A stretch of 64,000 bases of DNA from Methylopumilus sp009926035 (GTDB lineage: Bacteria > Pseudomonadota > Gammaproteobacteria > Burkholderiales > Methylophilaceae). A model generated the notes under the pieces. The model had not been told where the DNA came from. It did not search any database and was given only the letters and a program-made list of their open reading frames with translations. The position numbers were made by a program, and so were the translations under genes. The stretch lies in NCBI GenBank assembly GCA_041165405.1, contig JBEANL010000003.1, positions 1 to 64,000 on the forward strand. Reading direction: 5' to 3'. Positions 1 through 7,200 of the stretch are shown here, piece by piece. Position 1 is the stretch's first letter. Every line of letters begins with the position of its first letter.

Positions 1-789
1 TTTTGCATTAACAATACCATCAACTTTTTCTTTTGAAGTAATAATCTTCTTAATTTCGCTATTTAAAAAAATATTAATACCTTTACGCTCCATAAGCATT
101 TTTAATTGAGAGACTATTTCCCCAGTGCCGCCCTTAGCAAAAAATACCCCCCATTTTTTCTCTAATGCATGAATCAGCGCATATATTGAAGTTGTATTAA
201 AAGGATTGCCTCCAACCAGCAAAGGCTGAATTGAAAATGCTTGTCTTAAATTTGGATGATTTAAATAAGCTGAAACAAACTGATAAACGGATTGATAGCC
301 TTTTAATTTAATAATATCGGGGGTATATCGAATCAAACTATTAAATTTATGAAAAGGTTGATCAGCAAGCTTAAGGTAGCCTAATTCAAAAATTTTCTCG
401 GCATGCTTAAGCATTTTAAGATACCCATTGACGTCCCTCGGCTCAAAAGATTTGATTTGCTCTAACAGTTCATCTTGATTTGGGCCGTAATTAAAAAATG
501 ATCCGTCATGAAATCTAAAGCGATACCAAGGATCTAAGGGTATAAAATTAATAAAATCATCAATTTCTTCGCCAAAAATTTCAAATAACTCTCTGAACAA
601 ATATGGCGCGGTTATAACTGTAGGGCCCGCATCGTGAATAAACCCATTTTGATTAAATTGCCTTGCTCTTCCACCAATTTGATCTAGCTTTTCATATAAA
701 TCAACTTCATATCCCTTTGCGCACATTCTCAATGCAGCTGCAATGCCTCCAAAACCACTTCCAATAACAATGATTTTTTTAGTTTGCAT
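1..789 (-). CDS. crtI: Phytoene desaturase (CrtI), 3' part cut by window edge
   Basis: The minus-strand frame begins at an ATG at 789 and stays open to base 1, so only the N-terminal ~263 residues are visible. They start with a Rossmann FAD-binding motif (IVIGSGFGGIAAA) followed by LYEKLDQIGGRARQF, typical of carotenoid desaturases. CrtI enzymes desaturate phytoene to lycopene at the membrane. The start overlaps the end of the prenyl synthase gene by 11 bp, so the two are translationally coupled. In this context it supplies lycopene for beta-carotene and retinal, the rhodopsin chromophore. The remaining pathway genes (crtB, crtY, blh) are probably beyond the left edge, which is inference. Confidence 0.9.
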   Translation of the reverse strand, partial: MQTKKIIVIGSGFGGIAAALRMCAKGYEVDLYEKLDQIGGRARQFNQNGFIHDAGPTVITAPYLFRELFEIFGEEIDDFINFIPLDPWYRFRFHDGSFFNYGPNQDELLEQIKSFEPRDVNGYLKMLKHAEKIFELGYLKLADQPFHKFNSLIRYTPDIIKLKGYQSVYQFVSAYLNHPNLRQAFSIQPLLVGGNPFNTTSIYALIHALEKKWGVFFAKGGTGEIVSQLKMLMERKGINIFLNSEIKKIITSKEKVDGIVNAK

Positions 790-1726
790 GTGCGAATTGA
801 TGAGATCTTTTTTCTATTTCTTCACTTAAGGAAGAAATAATAGGTCTGATGGAGACTGGCATAAGATGTAAAGAATTTTTAATACCTTGTAGAATGTTTT
901 CAATTTTAATAATTAAATCATCTGCAATACTTGAAGATAAAAGATATTGTTTTAAATCACCTTTATTCTTCTTAAGAAAATTTATTTCTTTTTCAGAGGA
1001 CATTTCCTTAAGCAATACAATGAGTGCGTTAACTCTCTCAAATTTAATATCTGTTGGAATTTCGTTAGATTGATTGACCAAAATATTTTCTAAATCATTA
1101 ACTATTTGATAAGCAAGTCCGATTTCATCTGTTAATTTTCTTAGGTTCATATAATAAGGCTCTTCTAGCTCTGCACATTTGAACATACCCATGATAGGCA
1201 GACAAATAAGTGGTGAAGTTTTAGCAGTTGCAAGCTTTATATATTCTTCCCAACCTAAACTTAAAAAATTTGAATTGACGTCTCCCGATTGACCAAACAC
1301 AATTTCCTTAACAGTGCCTGATAGGAGATTAAGTAAAATATTCTGATGCCAACCTTGCTCAATTTCAGTGATTTTTCTAAACGACTCAGCAATCAAATAA
1401 TCGCCAGTGCATATTGCAGCTGGTATTCCAAAATTCTTCCATACACTTACTTTACCTCTTCTTATTTCATCACTATCGCAAATATCATCGTGAAGAAGAG
1501 ATGCGCTATGAATTAACTCACAAACGACTGCCCAAATAATTGCTGTATGCTTTGAGACTCCTAACGCTTCACCGGTTGATAAAGCTAAGTGGGATCTGAT
1601 TAACTTACCCTCTGATCTGCCATGCCAATTTAACCACTGAGATAAATTTTTCTCATCGACATCAAAAGACATTGCTAGATGTTTTTTAACAATACTTAAA
1701 GAATCGCTTTCGTTTGAAAATATCAT
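779..1726 (-). CDS. crtE: Polyprenyl (geranylgeranyl) diphosphate synthase, CrtE-like
   Basis: 315 residues of the trans-isoprenyl diphosphate synthase family. The first Asp-rich motif is intact (DDICD, residues 80-84, in LLHDDICDSDEIRRG). The second, normally DDxxD, reads NDLEN (210-214) within AYQIVNDLENIL, so two of its three acidic residues are changed. By position between rhodopsin and crtI genes it should make GGPP, the phytoene precursor. Start is an ATG; the gene lies 56 bp after the xantho-like rhodopsin gene and overlaps crtI by 11 bp. Chain length and full activity cannot be read from the sequence, and the altered second motif leaves some doubt. Confidence 0.85.
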   Translation of the reverse strand: MIFSNESDSLSIVKKHLAMSFDVDEKNLSQWLNWHGRSEGKLIRSHLALSTGEALGVSKHTAIIWAVVCELIHSASLLHDDICDSDEIRRGKVSVWKNFGIPAAICTGDYLIAESFRKITEIEQGWHQNILLNLLSGTVKEIVFGQSGDVNSNFLSLGWEEYIKLATAKTSPLICLPIMGMFKCAELEEPYYMNLRKLTDEIGLAYQIVNDLENILVNQSNEIPTDIKFERVNALIVLLKEMSSEKEINFLKKNKGDLKQYLLSSSIADDLIIKIENILQGIKNSLHLMPVSIRPIISSLSEEIEKRSHQFAHAN

Positions 1727-1782
1727 AAATTTATTTAAAAGAAAGCATACAGAAATTTAGCTTATTTTGATAAGAAGCTTAA

Positions 1783-2508
1783 CTACGCCCCAATTTCAGA
1801 TTTTCTTTGCGCGATAATATATATCAAAATACCAAAAACAGATTTAGCAATAATATCTACTAAGGTATATCCCACCTGGATACTTACAAATGCAGAAAAA
1901 CCTAATAAAGGAAGAATATAAACTAAAGGATAAAATGACCATGACAAAATAATAAGTAATCTGGTTTTCTTAAATAATGGCTGAACAATCGAAGGCTGGA
2001 TTTTAATTGACATACCTATTCCATAAATCATTTCGTAGAGTATGTATGAGAATGGAATCATAGCTAAAATCCACCAAATAATCTTCGCAAATCCAATAGT
2101 AAGTGTTTCTCCAGGATAGCCTAATAAGACCATTAGGACTGACGCAGCAACTAAAATAAATCCTTTTTTGTATGTCTCGGAATGAGGTAATCTTAAAATT
2201 AAAACAAACTCTAAAAGTAAAAGAGGAACTGTCAATAACCAATCAACATATCGATATGCATTATTAAATTGCAAACCACTTTCTATAACTAAACCATCTT
2301 TTAACAGGTATGCATTATTAAAGCTTTCGAAGATTCTTAGGTAATGATACGTTGTGATTAAACAAACAAGACTTGAGAGTGTTAATGCCGTTTTATAAGC
2401 AGGAGATACCTGCGATCTTTGCAATAGAAAAAAAATAGTTGATGCTCCAAAAGCAGCAATTGCAAATGAAATTGCGTTATAAACTAAATTAAACTCAACA
2501 TTATTCAT
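1783..2508 (-). CDS. Xanthorhodopsin-like proton-pumping rhodopsin
   Basis: 241 residues, seven hydrophobic helices. Helix C carries D89, T93 and E100 (YVDWLLTVPLLLLEF), the DTE motif of outward proton pumps. H55 is the counterion partner and K222 in helix G (DIIAKSVFG) the retinal Schiff-base lysine. Motifs such as LGYPGE and QVGYTLVDIIAK follow Salinibacter xanthorhodopsin more closely than proteorhodopsin. Leu at D+8 predicts green absorption. At the position of xanthorhodopsin Gly156, which opens the carotenoid antenna pocket, this protein has Trp146, so antenna binding is unlikely. It acts in the inner membrane. It is the second rhodopsin gene after a hairpin terminator, upstream of crtE-crtI. 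Confidence 0.95.
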   Translation of the reverse strand: MNNVEFNLVYNAISFAIAAFGASTIFFLLQRSQVSPAYKTALTLSSLVCLITTYHYLRIFESFNNAYLLKDGLVIESGLQFNNAYRYVDWLLTVPLLLLEFVLILRLPHSETYKKGFILVAASVLMVLLGYPGETLTIGFAKIIWWILAMIPFSYILYEMIYGIGMSIKIQPSIVQPLFKKTRLLIILSWSFYPLVYILPLLGFSAFVSIQVGYTLVDIIAKSVFGILIYIIAQRKSEIGA

Positions 2509-2571
2509 CGTATTGGTATATCGATTTTATTACTTTAGACTTTTGTAATATTTAAATTTAAAGACATAAAA

Positions 2572-2602
2572 TAAAAAAACTGTGCAGCTTATGCTGCACA
2601 GT
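2572..2602 (-). terminator. Rho-independent terminator between the two rhodopsin genes
   Basis: A perfect 10-bp stem (arms 2579-2588 and 2593-2602, 4-base loop) lies 20 bp past the proteorhodopsin stop. Read on the minus strand it is followed by seven T's and more T-rich sequence. It should end most proteorhodopsin transcripts, leaving the second rhodopsin and carotenoid genes to readthrough or to a promoter of their own in 2509-2571. Confidence 0.85.
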
Positions 2603-2621
2603 TTTCTTAAACATTACATAC

Positions 2622-3407
2622 TTATTTTGATTCTGAAACAGCTACAGACCAAATAATTACACCGAATGCAATTTTATTTAAAACATCAGCTAAGTTATAG
2701 ATGATATTTAATGATGCCATGCTGCTTGCAGGATCTGAACCAGTTAAATATCCGAAATAGTAACCTAACGGATAAATTGCCCATCCAAAAGTTACAATCA
2801 ATCTCATGGTGTTAAAAGCCTTTTGAACAGTTGCAGGGGCTTTATTTGCACTGATTTTGCTTGCTTCACCAGCAAAGATTTCGTAAAGGATATAGAACCA
2901 TCCGAGCATACCAACAATAAATGATGTCATTACATCAGCATAACCAGCTTCGCCAACATAACCGCCAATAAGCATTACTAAAGTACCTAGTACAAGTCTC
3001 CAAAAAACACCTGTTGATACCTTAGTAATTGCAGATAGGATTAAGTAAAACTCAATCATTAATAATGGCACTGTAATAAGCCAATCAATATATCTATAAA
3101 CTGTTGGTGTTGATCCAGTTGCGACCCACACGTCACGCATATAGAAATAGTGAACAGCCGCTACCAATGTAACGAGTCCGGACACAGTGAGAGATGTTTT
3201 CCACTTACCTGCTACGCGATCTCTTTCAAGAAAGAAGAAAGCAGTTGATGCAACTAAAGCCATTGAGATTAACCAAAAAGTAATACCAACAAAATCGCTA
3301 GATTGAAGCACTTGGCCTGAAGTTGCAAAAACTGATGTTGATAAACTTAATAAAGACAATCCTAATAAGCACTTATTTCTTAGGGATTTTAAAAAACCTT
3401 GAAACAT
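2622..3407 (-). CDS. Proteorhodopsin, green-type proton pump
   Basis: 261 residues. A cleavable signal-like N-terminus (ending near SVFA, residues 24-28) precedes seven helices, as in SAR86-type proteorhodopsin. Helix C has D108, T112 and E119 (YIDWLITVPLLMIEF), the proton acceptor/donor set. H86 and the retinal lysine K245 (LADVLNKIAFG) are present. Leu116 at the spectral-tuning position predicts green absorption. The antenna-window position in helix E is Phe163, not Gly. A strong Shine-Dalgarno (AGGAGGT) sits 6 bases before the ATG. The gene is followed by an efficient-looking terminator, consistent with a separately abundant transcript. Confidence 0.97.
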   Translation of the reverse strand: MFQGFLKSLRNKCLLGLSLLSLSTSVFATSGQVLQSSDFVGITFWLISMALVASTAFFFLERDRVAGKWKTSLTVSGLVTLVAAVHYFYMRDVWVATGSTPTVYRYIDWLITVPLLMIEFYLILSAITKVSTGVFWRLVLGTLVMLIGGYVGEAGYADVMTSFIVGMLGWFYILYEIFAGEASKISANKAPATVQKAFNTMRLIVTFGWAIYPLGYYFGYLTGSDPASSMASLNIIYNLADVLNKIAFGVIIWSVAVSESK

Positions 3408-3430
3408 AAGAACCTCCTGTTGTTTGAAAA

Positions 3431-3451
3431 AAACTTTAACTTCTAAAGTTT
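3431..3451 (-). promoter_or_regulatory. Inverted repeat in the proteorhodopsin 5' region
   Basis: AAACTTTA (3431-3438) and TAAAGTTT (3444-3451) form a perfect 8-bp inverted repeat with a 5-base gap, 24 bases upstream of the proteorhodopsin start. It could be an operator or a 5'-UTR stem. No confident -35/-10 pair was found in the AT-rich 3408-3682 gap. Confidence 0.35.
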
Positions 3452-3682
3452 AGATAATTAAAAATAGCATTAATAAAATTATCTTAAAACAAAGTTTACT
3501 CCCTAATAATTAGCTTGTTATATTTTTTTTTATTCTGTTGATTTTATTGATAATTATGATTAACCATAAAATATTTATGGAAATAAATATGAATGTTTAT
3601 AGTGTTGATTTTTAGGAAAAAAAGAGATAAAAGGTTTTATTAAATAATTTTAAATCTTTAGCTTCTATTTAAGTAAAATTAT

Positions 3683-4186
3683 TTAAACCGCCCAATTGAT
3701 ATCTCGCAAAAAATGGCATGAATAGCCATCCGGATGTTTCTTTAAGTATTTTTGGTGATTTTCTTCAGCTGAAAAAAATGAGTTAAATCTATTTACTTCT
3801 GTCGAAATCTTACCTGCAAGCACGCCTGATGCATCAATCTTTTTAATCAAATCTTCAGCTAACAGGATTTGCTCATTGTTTGTTGCAAAAATAGCTGATC
3901 GGTATTGAGTTCCTATATCATTACCCTGTTGATTGAGTGTAGTAGGATCATGCATTTTAAAAAAGAATAGAAGCAACTCCTTAAAACTTAAAATATCGGA
4001 ATCAAAAACAACCTTGACTGTCTCTGCATGCCCTGTTGTTCCAGTTGTAACTTCTCGATAGCATACATTTTTAACATGCCCGCCCGAGAAACCTACTGAT
4101 GTATCAACAACACCCGATATTTTGCTTAAAAGTTCTTCTAATCCCCAATAGCATCCACCCGCCAAATATACAGTCTCAATAGCCAT
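3683..4186 (-). CDS. msrA: Peptide methionine (S)-S-oxide reductase MsrA
   Basis: 167 residues, the compact single-domain MsrA length. The catalytic motif is GGCYWGLEE with the nucleophilic Cys12; most family members have GCFWG, so Tyr for Phe is a conservative change. Other family blocks are seen: GFSGG, YREVTTGTTGHAE, HDPTTLNQQGNDIGTQYRSAIF. It reduces the S form of methionine sulfoxide in cytosolic proteins using thioredoxin. The start lies 5 bases after the stop of a 52-residue ORF (4192-4350), so the two are likely co-transcribed. Together with msrPQ at 7.2-8.7 kb it fits an oxidative-repair theme. Confidence 0.95.
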   Translation of the reverse strand: MAIETVYLAGGCYWGLEELLSKISGVVDTSVGFSGGHVKNVCYREVTTGTTGHAETVKVVFDSDILSFKELLLFFFKMHDPTTLNQQGNDIGTQYRSAIFATNNEQILLAEDLIKKIDASGVLAGKISTEVNRFNSFFSAEENHQKYLKKHPDGYSCHFLRDINWAV

Positions 4187-4191
4187 GCTAA

Positions 4192-4350
4192 TTAAGCGCA
4201 GTCAGACTGTGATTCAAGCCATCTTTTAGTGCAAGCTTTATCTTCAGTTTTACAAGGAAATTGTTCGGAGGGAATTAAAGCTTTAATAGCAGCCTCTGTG
4301 GCTAAATCTTTAACTTTTTGTTCTTTATTTTTATCTTCTTTTTGAGTCAT
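4192..4350 (-). CDS. Small hypothetical protein, 52 residues
   Basis: Starts with ATG at 4350 after a good Shine-Dalgarno (AGGTG, 7 bases upstream) and ends 5 bases before msrA. The protein is charged (MTQKEDKNKEQKVKDLATEA at the N-terminus) and has three Cys in its C-terminal half (PCKTEDKACTKRW, then DCA at the very end). No signal peptide or membrane segment. Function not recognised. The three cysteines next to a methionine sulfoxide reductase could indicate a redox or metal role, which is speculation. Confidence 0.65.
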   Translation of the reverse strand: MTQKEDKNKEQKVKDLATEAAIKALIPSEQFPCKTEDKACTKRWLESQSDCA

Positions 4351-4432
4351 ATTTACACCTTTTGGGTTCTTAAAGTTATTAACTTATGGTTAATGCTTTT
4401 AAGATTCGATGTAAATTTATTAGTTCCAAAAA

Positions 4433-5080
4433 TTAGTTGAGTTGATTTGAAAAATAGTGATTTACATCCCTGTGATTCATTTCATCTTTTCTCACAGCTA
4501 AAATGACATCACTTAATCTTGCATTCCTTTTTAGATGCCAATAGTCGATGGCTATTTTAGGAGCTGGCGTATTCTCATACTTACCGATTTGTATACCGCG
4601 TAAATATTCTGTATAACTATAAACTGCCTCTTCCTCAAAATACCCCACTAAACGGTGAGCTGTTCTAGACGATATTAAGTAAAGCAAAAAGAATAAGTTA
4701 TAAAAAATGCCTTGAGCCAAGATTATTAAAAATCTTTCGAAAGCGTTAGGTTTAGCGATTTCAATAAATGTCATTAGATGCATACGCTCATTCTCAGCTT
4801 CATCAAGTAATGTCCTAATCCAACCGTCATCATTTTGCATTCGCCTTAAGGATTTAAGGTGTTGAAGGGTCCCGCCAACCATTCCTGGCACCCCTGCCAC
4901 TGTTTCTAAAACTACAGCTCTATGCCCATAACGCCCAGCAAAAAAAGTATCTGCAAAAAAACGAAGAAATTTAGTGCAAGCTAGTGCGAAGTAATCAGAA
5001 AAACTTTCAGCTTTATGATGAGTTATTTTTTTAATCATGATGATGTTAGAGAGTTGAATCAATCTCGCGAGTTCAATCAA
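4433..5080 (-). CDS. aox: Alternative oxidase (cyanide-resistant quinol oxidase)
   Basis: All six di-iron ligands of the AOX family are present: E59 (LETVAGVPGM), E98 and H101 (DEAENERMHLM), E150 (FEEEAVYSY), E200 and H203 (DEMNHRDVNH). It oxidises ubiquinol with O2 to water without pumping protons, attached to the inner membrane. The start used is a TTG whose last two bases overlap the stop of the upstream Cys-rich gene (TTGA), suggesting translational coupling. An ATG at 5038 (MIKKITHHK) is the alternative and lacks a clear ribosome site. 215 residues is a normal bacterial AOX length. AOX is patchily distributed in bacteria, which suggests horizontal transfer. Confidence 0.93.
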   Translation of the reverse strand: MIELARLIQLSNIIMIKKITHHKAESFSDYFALACTKFLRFFADTFFAGRYGHRAVVLETVAGVPGMVGGTLQHLKSLRRMQNDDGWIRTLLDEAENERMHLMTFIEIAKPNAFERFLIILAQGIFYNLFFLLYLISSRTAHRLVGYFEEEAVYSYTEYLRGIQIGKYENTPAPKIAIDYWHLKRNARLSDVILAVRKDEMNHRDVNHYFSNQLN

Positions 5081-5319
5081 AAAATCTCTGAACTCAAGAT
5101 ATTTGATAGCTTGCTATTGCTAACCCCTAAATTAAGTGTATAAAATGAATTGATTAACTCCTTATTTTTTGATATCCGTTTTTTCTCTGATTCTATTTTT
5201 TTGCTTTTATCTGGCTTTGCCAAAATCATTCTTTCACCATCCCACTTTTGACCACACCAACAAATACCTTGGGCATTAATTATACAAACCTCTCTTCCAC
5301 AGCATCTTTTATCTTCCAA
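5077..5319 (-). CDS. Small Cys-rich protein resembling the CWC family
   Basis: 80 residues starting at TTG 5319 with an AAGGAG Shine-Dalgarno. Residues 6-22 hold a cysteine cluster (RCCGREVCII, then ICWCGQKWDG), like the small 'cysteine-rich CWC' proteins and probably metal-binding. The remainder is Lys/Ser-rich and low in predicted structure. It overlaps the alternative oxidase start by 4 bases, so it is the first gene of an AOX operon. A role in AOX maturation or regulation is inference from position only. Confidence 0.75.
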   Translation of the reverse strand: MEDKRCCGREVCIINAQGICWCGQKWDGERMILAKPDKSKKIESEKKRISKNKELINSFYTLNLGVSNSKLSNILSSEIF

Positions 5320-5347
5320 AATTTGATCTCCTTAAAAAATTTATTTG

Positions 5348-5397
5348 TAGTTGAAAATCTATAACCTATTCCTATTCAAGTTAACTATTTTCAACTA
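5348..5397. promoter_or_regulatory. Inverted-repeat operator candidate between AOX operon and photolyase
   Basis: The 115-bp divergent gap contains TAGTTGAAAAT (5348-5358) and its exact reverse complement ATTTTCAACTA (5387-5397), centres 39 bp apart. A third related half-site (TTCAAGTTAAC) lies between them at 5375. Paired sites in a divergent promoter region suggest one regulator controlling both the AOX operon and the photolyase gene. The regulator is unknown. Confidence 0.5.
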
Positions 5398-5434
5398 GAG
5401 TATCAGCATTAATTAAATCATATTAATTTTTTAG

Positions 5435-6715
5435 ATGCCAAATATCACTATTTACTGGTTTAGAAATGACCTACGTTTATTAGATAACCCAGCTTTTTTA
5501 AAAGCTTCGACTGAAAGCGATATTTTATTACCTTTATTTTATCATCCGAATAATGATTTGATTTATAAGAGCGTAAAAAGAGTTGGAATTCATAGACAGG
5601 TTTTTTTAAAACAAGCATTAAATGAATTAAAAACAAGTCTCAAATCGCTTAATTCAGATCTTATTGAAATTCAAGGTAATATTTTTGATCAGATAAAAAA
5701 AATAGCAGATGTTATTGGTGCTACAAAAATTTTCTTCGAAAAAATTATAGCGCCTGAAGAGCTAGAACAAGAGAGTCTAATACGAAATTTAGGGATTCCT
5801 GTTGAAACATTTTGGCAGTCCACAATGATCGATTTATCAGAACTTCCTTTCGAACCTCAAAATATGCCAGACATTTTTACAGAATTTAGAAAGCATATTG
5901 AATCAAAAAAAATTCAAACTAAAATGTGGGTGCCAAGCCCTTCAAAACTCCCACCTCTTCCAAGTAAAAGATTTAAAAGTGCTACAAATAATATTTTTTT
6001 AGAAGAAATTAAAAATGAAAAATCATCTTTTCCATACCTAGAAAATCAATTTCTGGGTGGTGAAAAGAGTGCATTAGCTCATATTGAAAATTATTTGCTT
6101 AAAAAATTACCCCACTCATATAAAGAAACAAGAAACCAACTACTGGGTATTGATTTTTCAACAAAGTTTTCCCCATGGCTTTCAATAGGATGTATATCTG
6201 CAAAATATATAGCAGCCAAACTTAAAGAGTTTGAAGATCAATTTGGCGCAAATGAAAGTTCATATTGGATATGGTTTGAGCTTCTATGGAGAGACTACTT
6301 TAGATTCTTACATTTTAAATATGGAAAAAATCTCTATATAAAAAATGGATTAAATAAAAATCCAATAAATATCAACCATAATGAAGATAAATTTGAAACT
6401 TGGGTAAATGGTAGAACTGGAAATCAACTAATCGATGCTGGTATGAGAGAACTTTTTTTGACTGGATACTTATCTAATAGAATGAGACAGATTGTTGCAA
6501 GCTATCTAATCTATGACTTAGAGTGCGATTGGAGGAAAGGCGCTCAATGGTTTGAGTCTCAATTAGTTGACTACGATGTATATAGTAACCACGGGAATTG
6601 GCTTTACATTGCAGGAAATGGGACTGATCCTAGAGGTGGAAGAAGATTTAATACTACAAAACAGAATTTAGAACATGATCCAAATAATGCTTATAAGAAT
6701 TTATGGCTTAATTAA
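5435..6715 (+). CDS. DASH-type cryptochrome / deoxyribodipyrimidine photolyase
   Basis: 426 residues. The N-terminal Rossmann domain opens with TIYWFRNDLRLLDNPAF (photolyase family). The C-terminal FAD domain contains YWIWFELLWRDYFRF, NGRTGNQLIDAGMRELFLTGYLSNRMRQ and YDVYSNHGNWLYIAGNGTDPRGGRRFN. The DYD..SN.GNW and DPRG.R.FN wording matches CRY-DASH rather than class I CPD photolyases. DASH proteins bind FAD and MTHF and repair pyrimidine dimers, mainly in single-stranded or looped DNA, using blue light; some also signal. It is transcribed away from the AOX operon across a shared intergenic region. The DASH assignment is likely but rests on these motifs only. Confidence 0.9.
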   Translation: MPNITIYWFRNDLRLLDNPAFLKASTESDILLPLFYHPNNDLIYKSVKRVGIHRQVFLKQALNELKTSLKSLNSDLIEIQGNIFDQIKKIADVIGATKIFFEKIIAPEELEQESLIRNLGIPVETFWQSTMIDLSELPFEPQNMPDIFTEFRKHIESKKIQTKMWVPSPSKLPPLPSKRFKSATNNIFLEEIKNEKSSFPYLENQFLGGEKSALAHIENYLLKKLPHSYKETRNQLLGIDFSTKFSPWLSIGCISAKYIAAKLKEFEDQFGANESSYWIWFELLWRDYFRFLHFKYGKNLYIKNGLNKNPININHNEDKFETWVNGRTGNQLIDAGMRELFLTGYLSNRMRQIVASYLIYDLECDWRKGAQWFESQLVDYDVYSNHGNWLYIAGNGTDPRGGRRFNTTKQNLEHDPNNAYKNLWLN

Positions 6716-6777
6716 AAATAAAATTTATATTAATGTAATGCTTAATTACCTAGGTCAATTATCATTATAAAAATCTT

Positions 6778-7200
6778 ATGAAAAAAATTCTGTTTATTTC
6801 TATAATCACCTTTGCGTCTCTTTTGTTTTTCTATTTATTTTTTTATGCTAATTTTTTAAAAACAACTCCGAGTCCAAAAATGACACTTCTTCATGAGAAG
6901 GGTAATTTTTGCTTAAATGCTTCAGAAAAGGCTGTTGCCAATAGAGAGGCTATTGTTGAATTTCAAAAGTATGAAATTTTAGGCGCCAAAGCCTTAATAA
7001 TGCGAAAATGCATGGAGGATAATGGATTTGAAGAAAACCCTCTTTGGCTCAATAAAAATATTGAAGTTATTAAAGCCAAAGTAAAAGATCCCAGTATTTC
7101 AGAAGATGTTGTTATGGAAGATTTAAAAAGGGAGGCTATGTATATTTTCAACAATATAGATAACCAACCTTTGTATTGGCGATCAAAAGAAATTAAATGA
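6778..7200 (+). CDS. Membrane-anchored hypothetical protein upstream of msrP
   Basis: 140 residues. One N-terminal hydrophobic segment (residues ~4-27, ILFISIITFASLLFFYLFFY) acts as a signal anchor. The rest is soluble, periplasmic and helical, with two Cys (in NFCLNASEK and MRKCMEDNGF) that could pair. The last 4 bases overlap the msrP start (ATGA), so it is the first gene of an msrPQ operon. Function not recognised. Position suggests a link to periplasmic methionine sulfoxide repair or its electron supply, which is inference. Confidence 0.75.
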   Translation: MKKILFISIITFASLLFFYLFFYANFLKTTPSPKMTLLHEKGNFCLNASEKAVANREAIVEFQKYEILGAKALIMRKCMEDNGFEENPLWLNKNIEVIKAKVKDPSISEDVVMEDLKREAMYIFNNIDNQPLYWRSKEIK

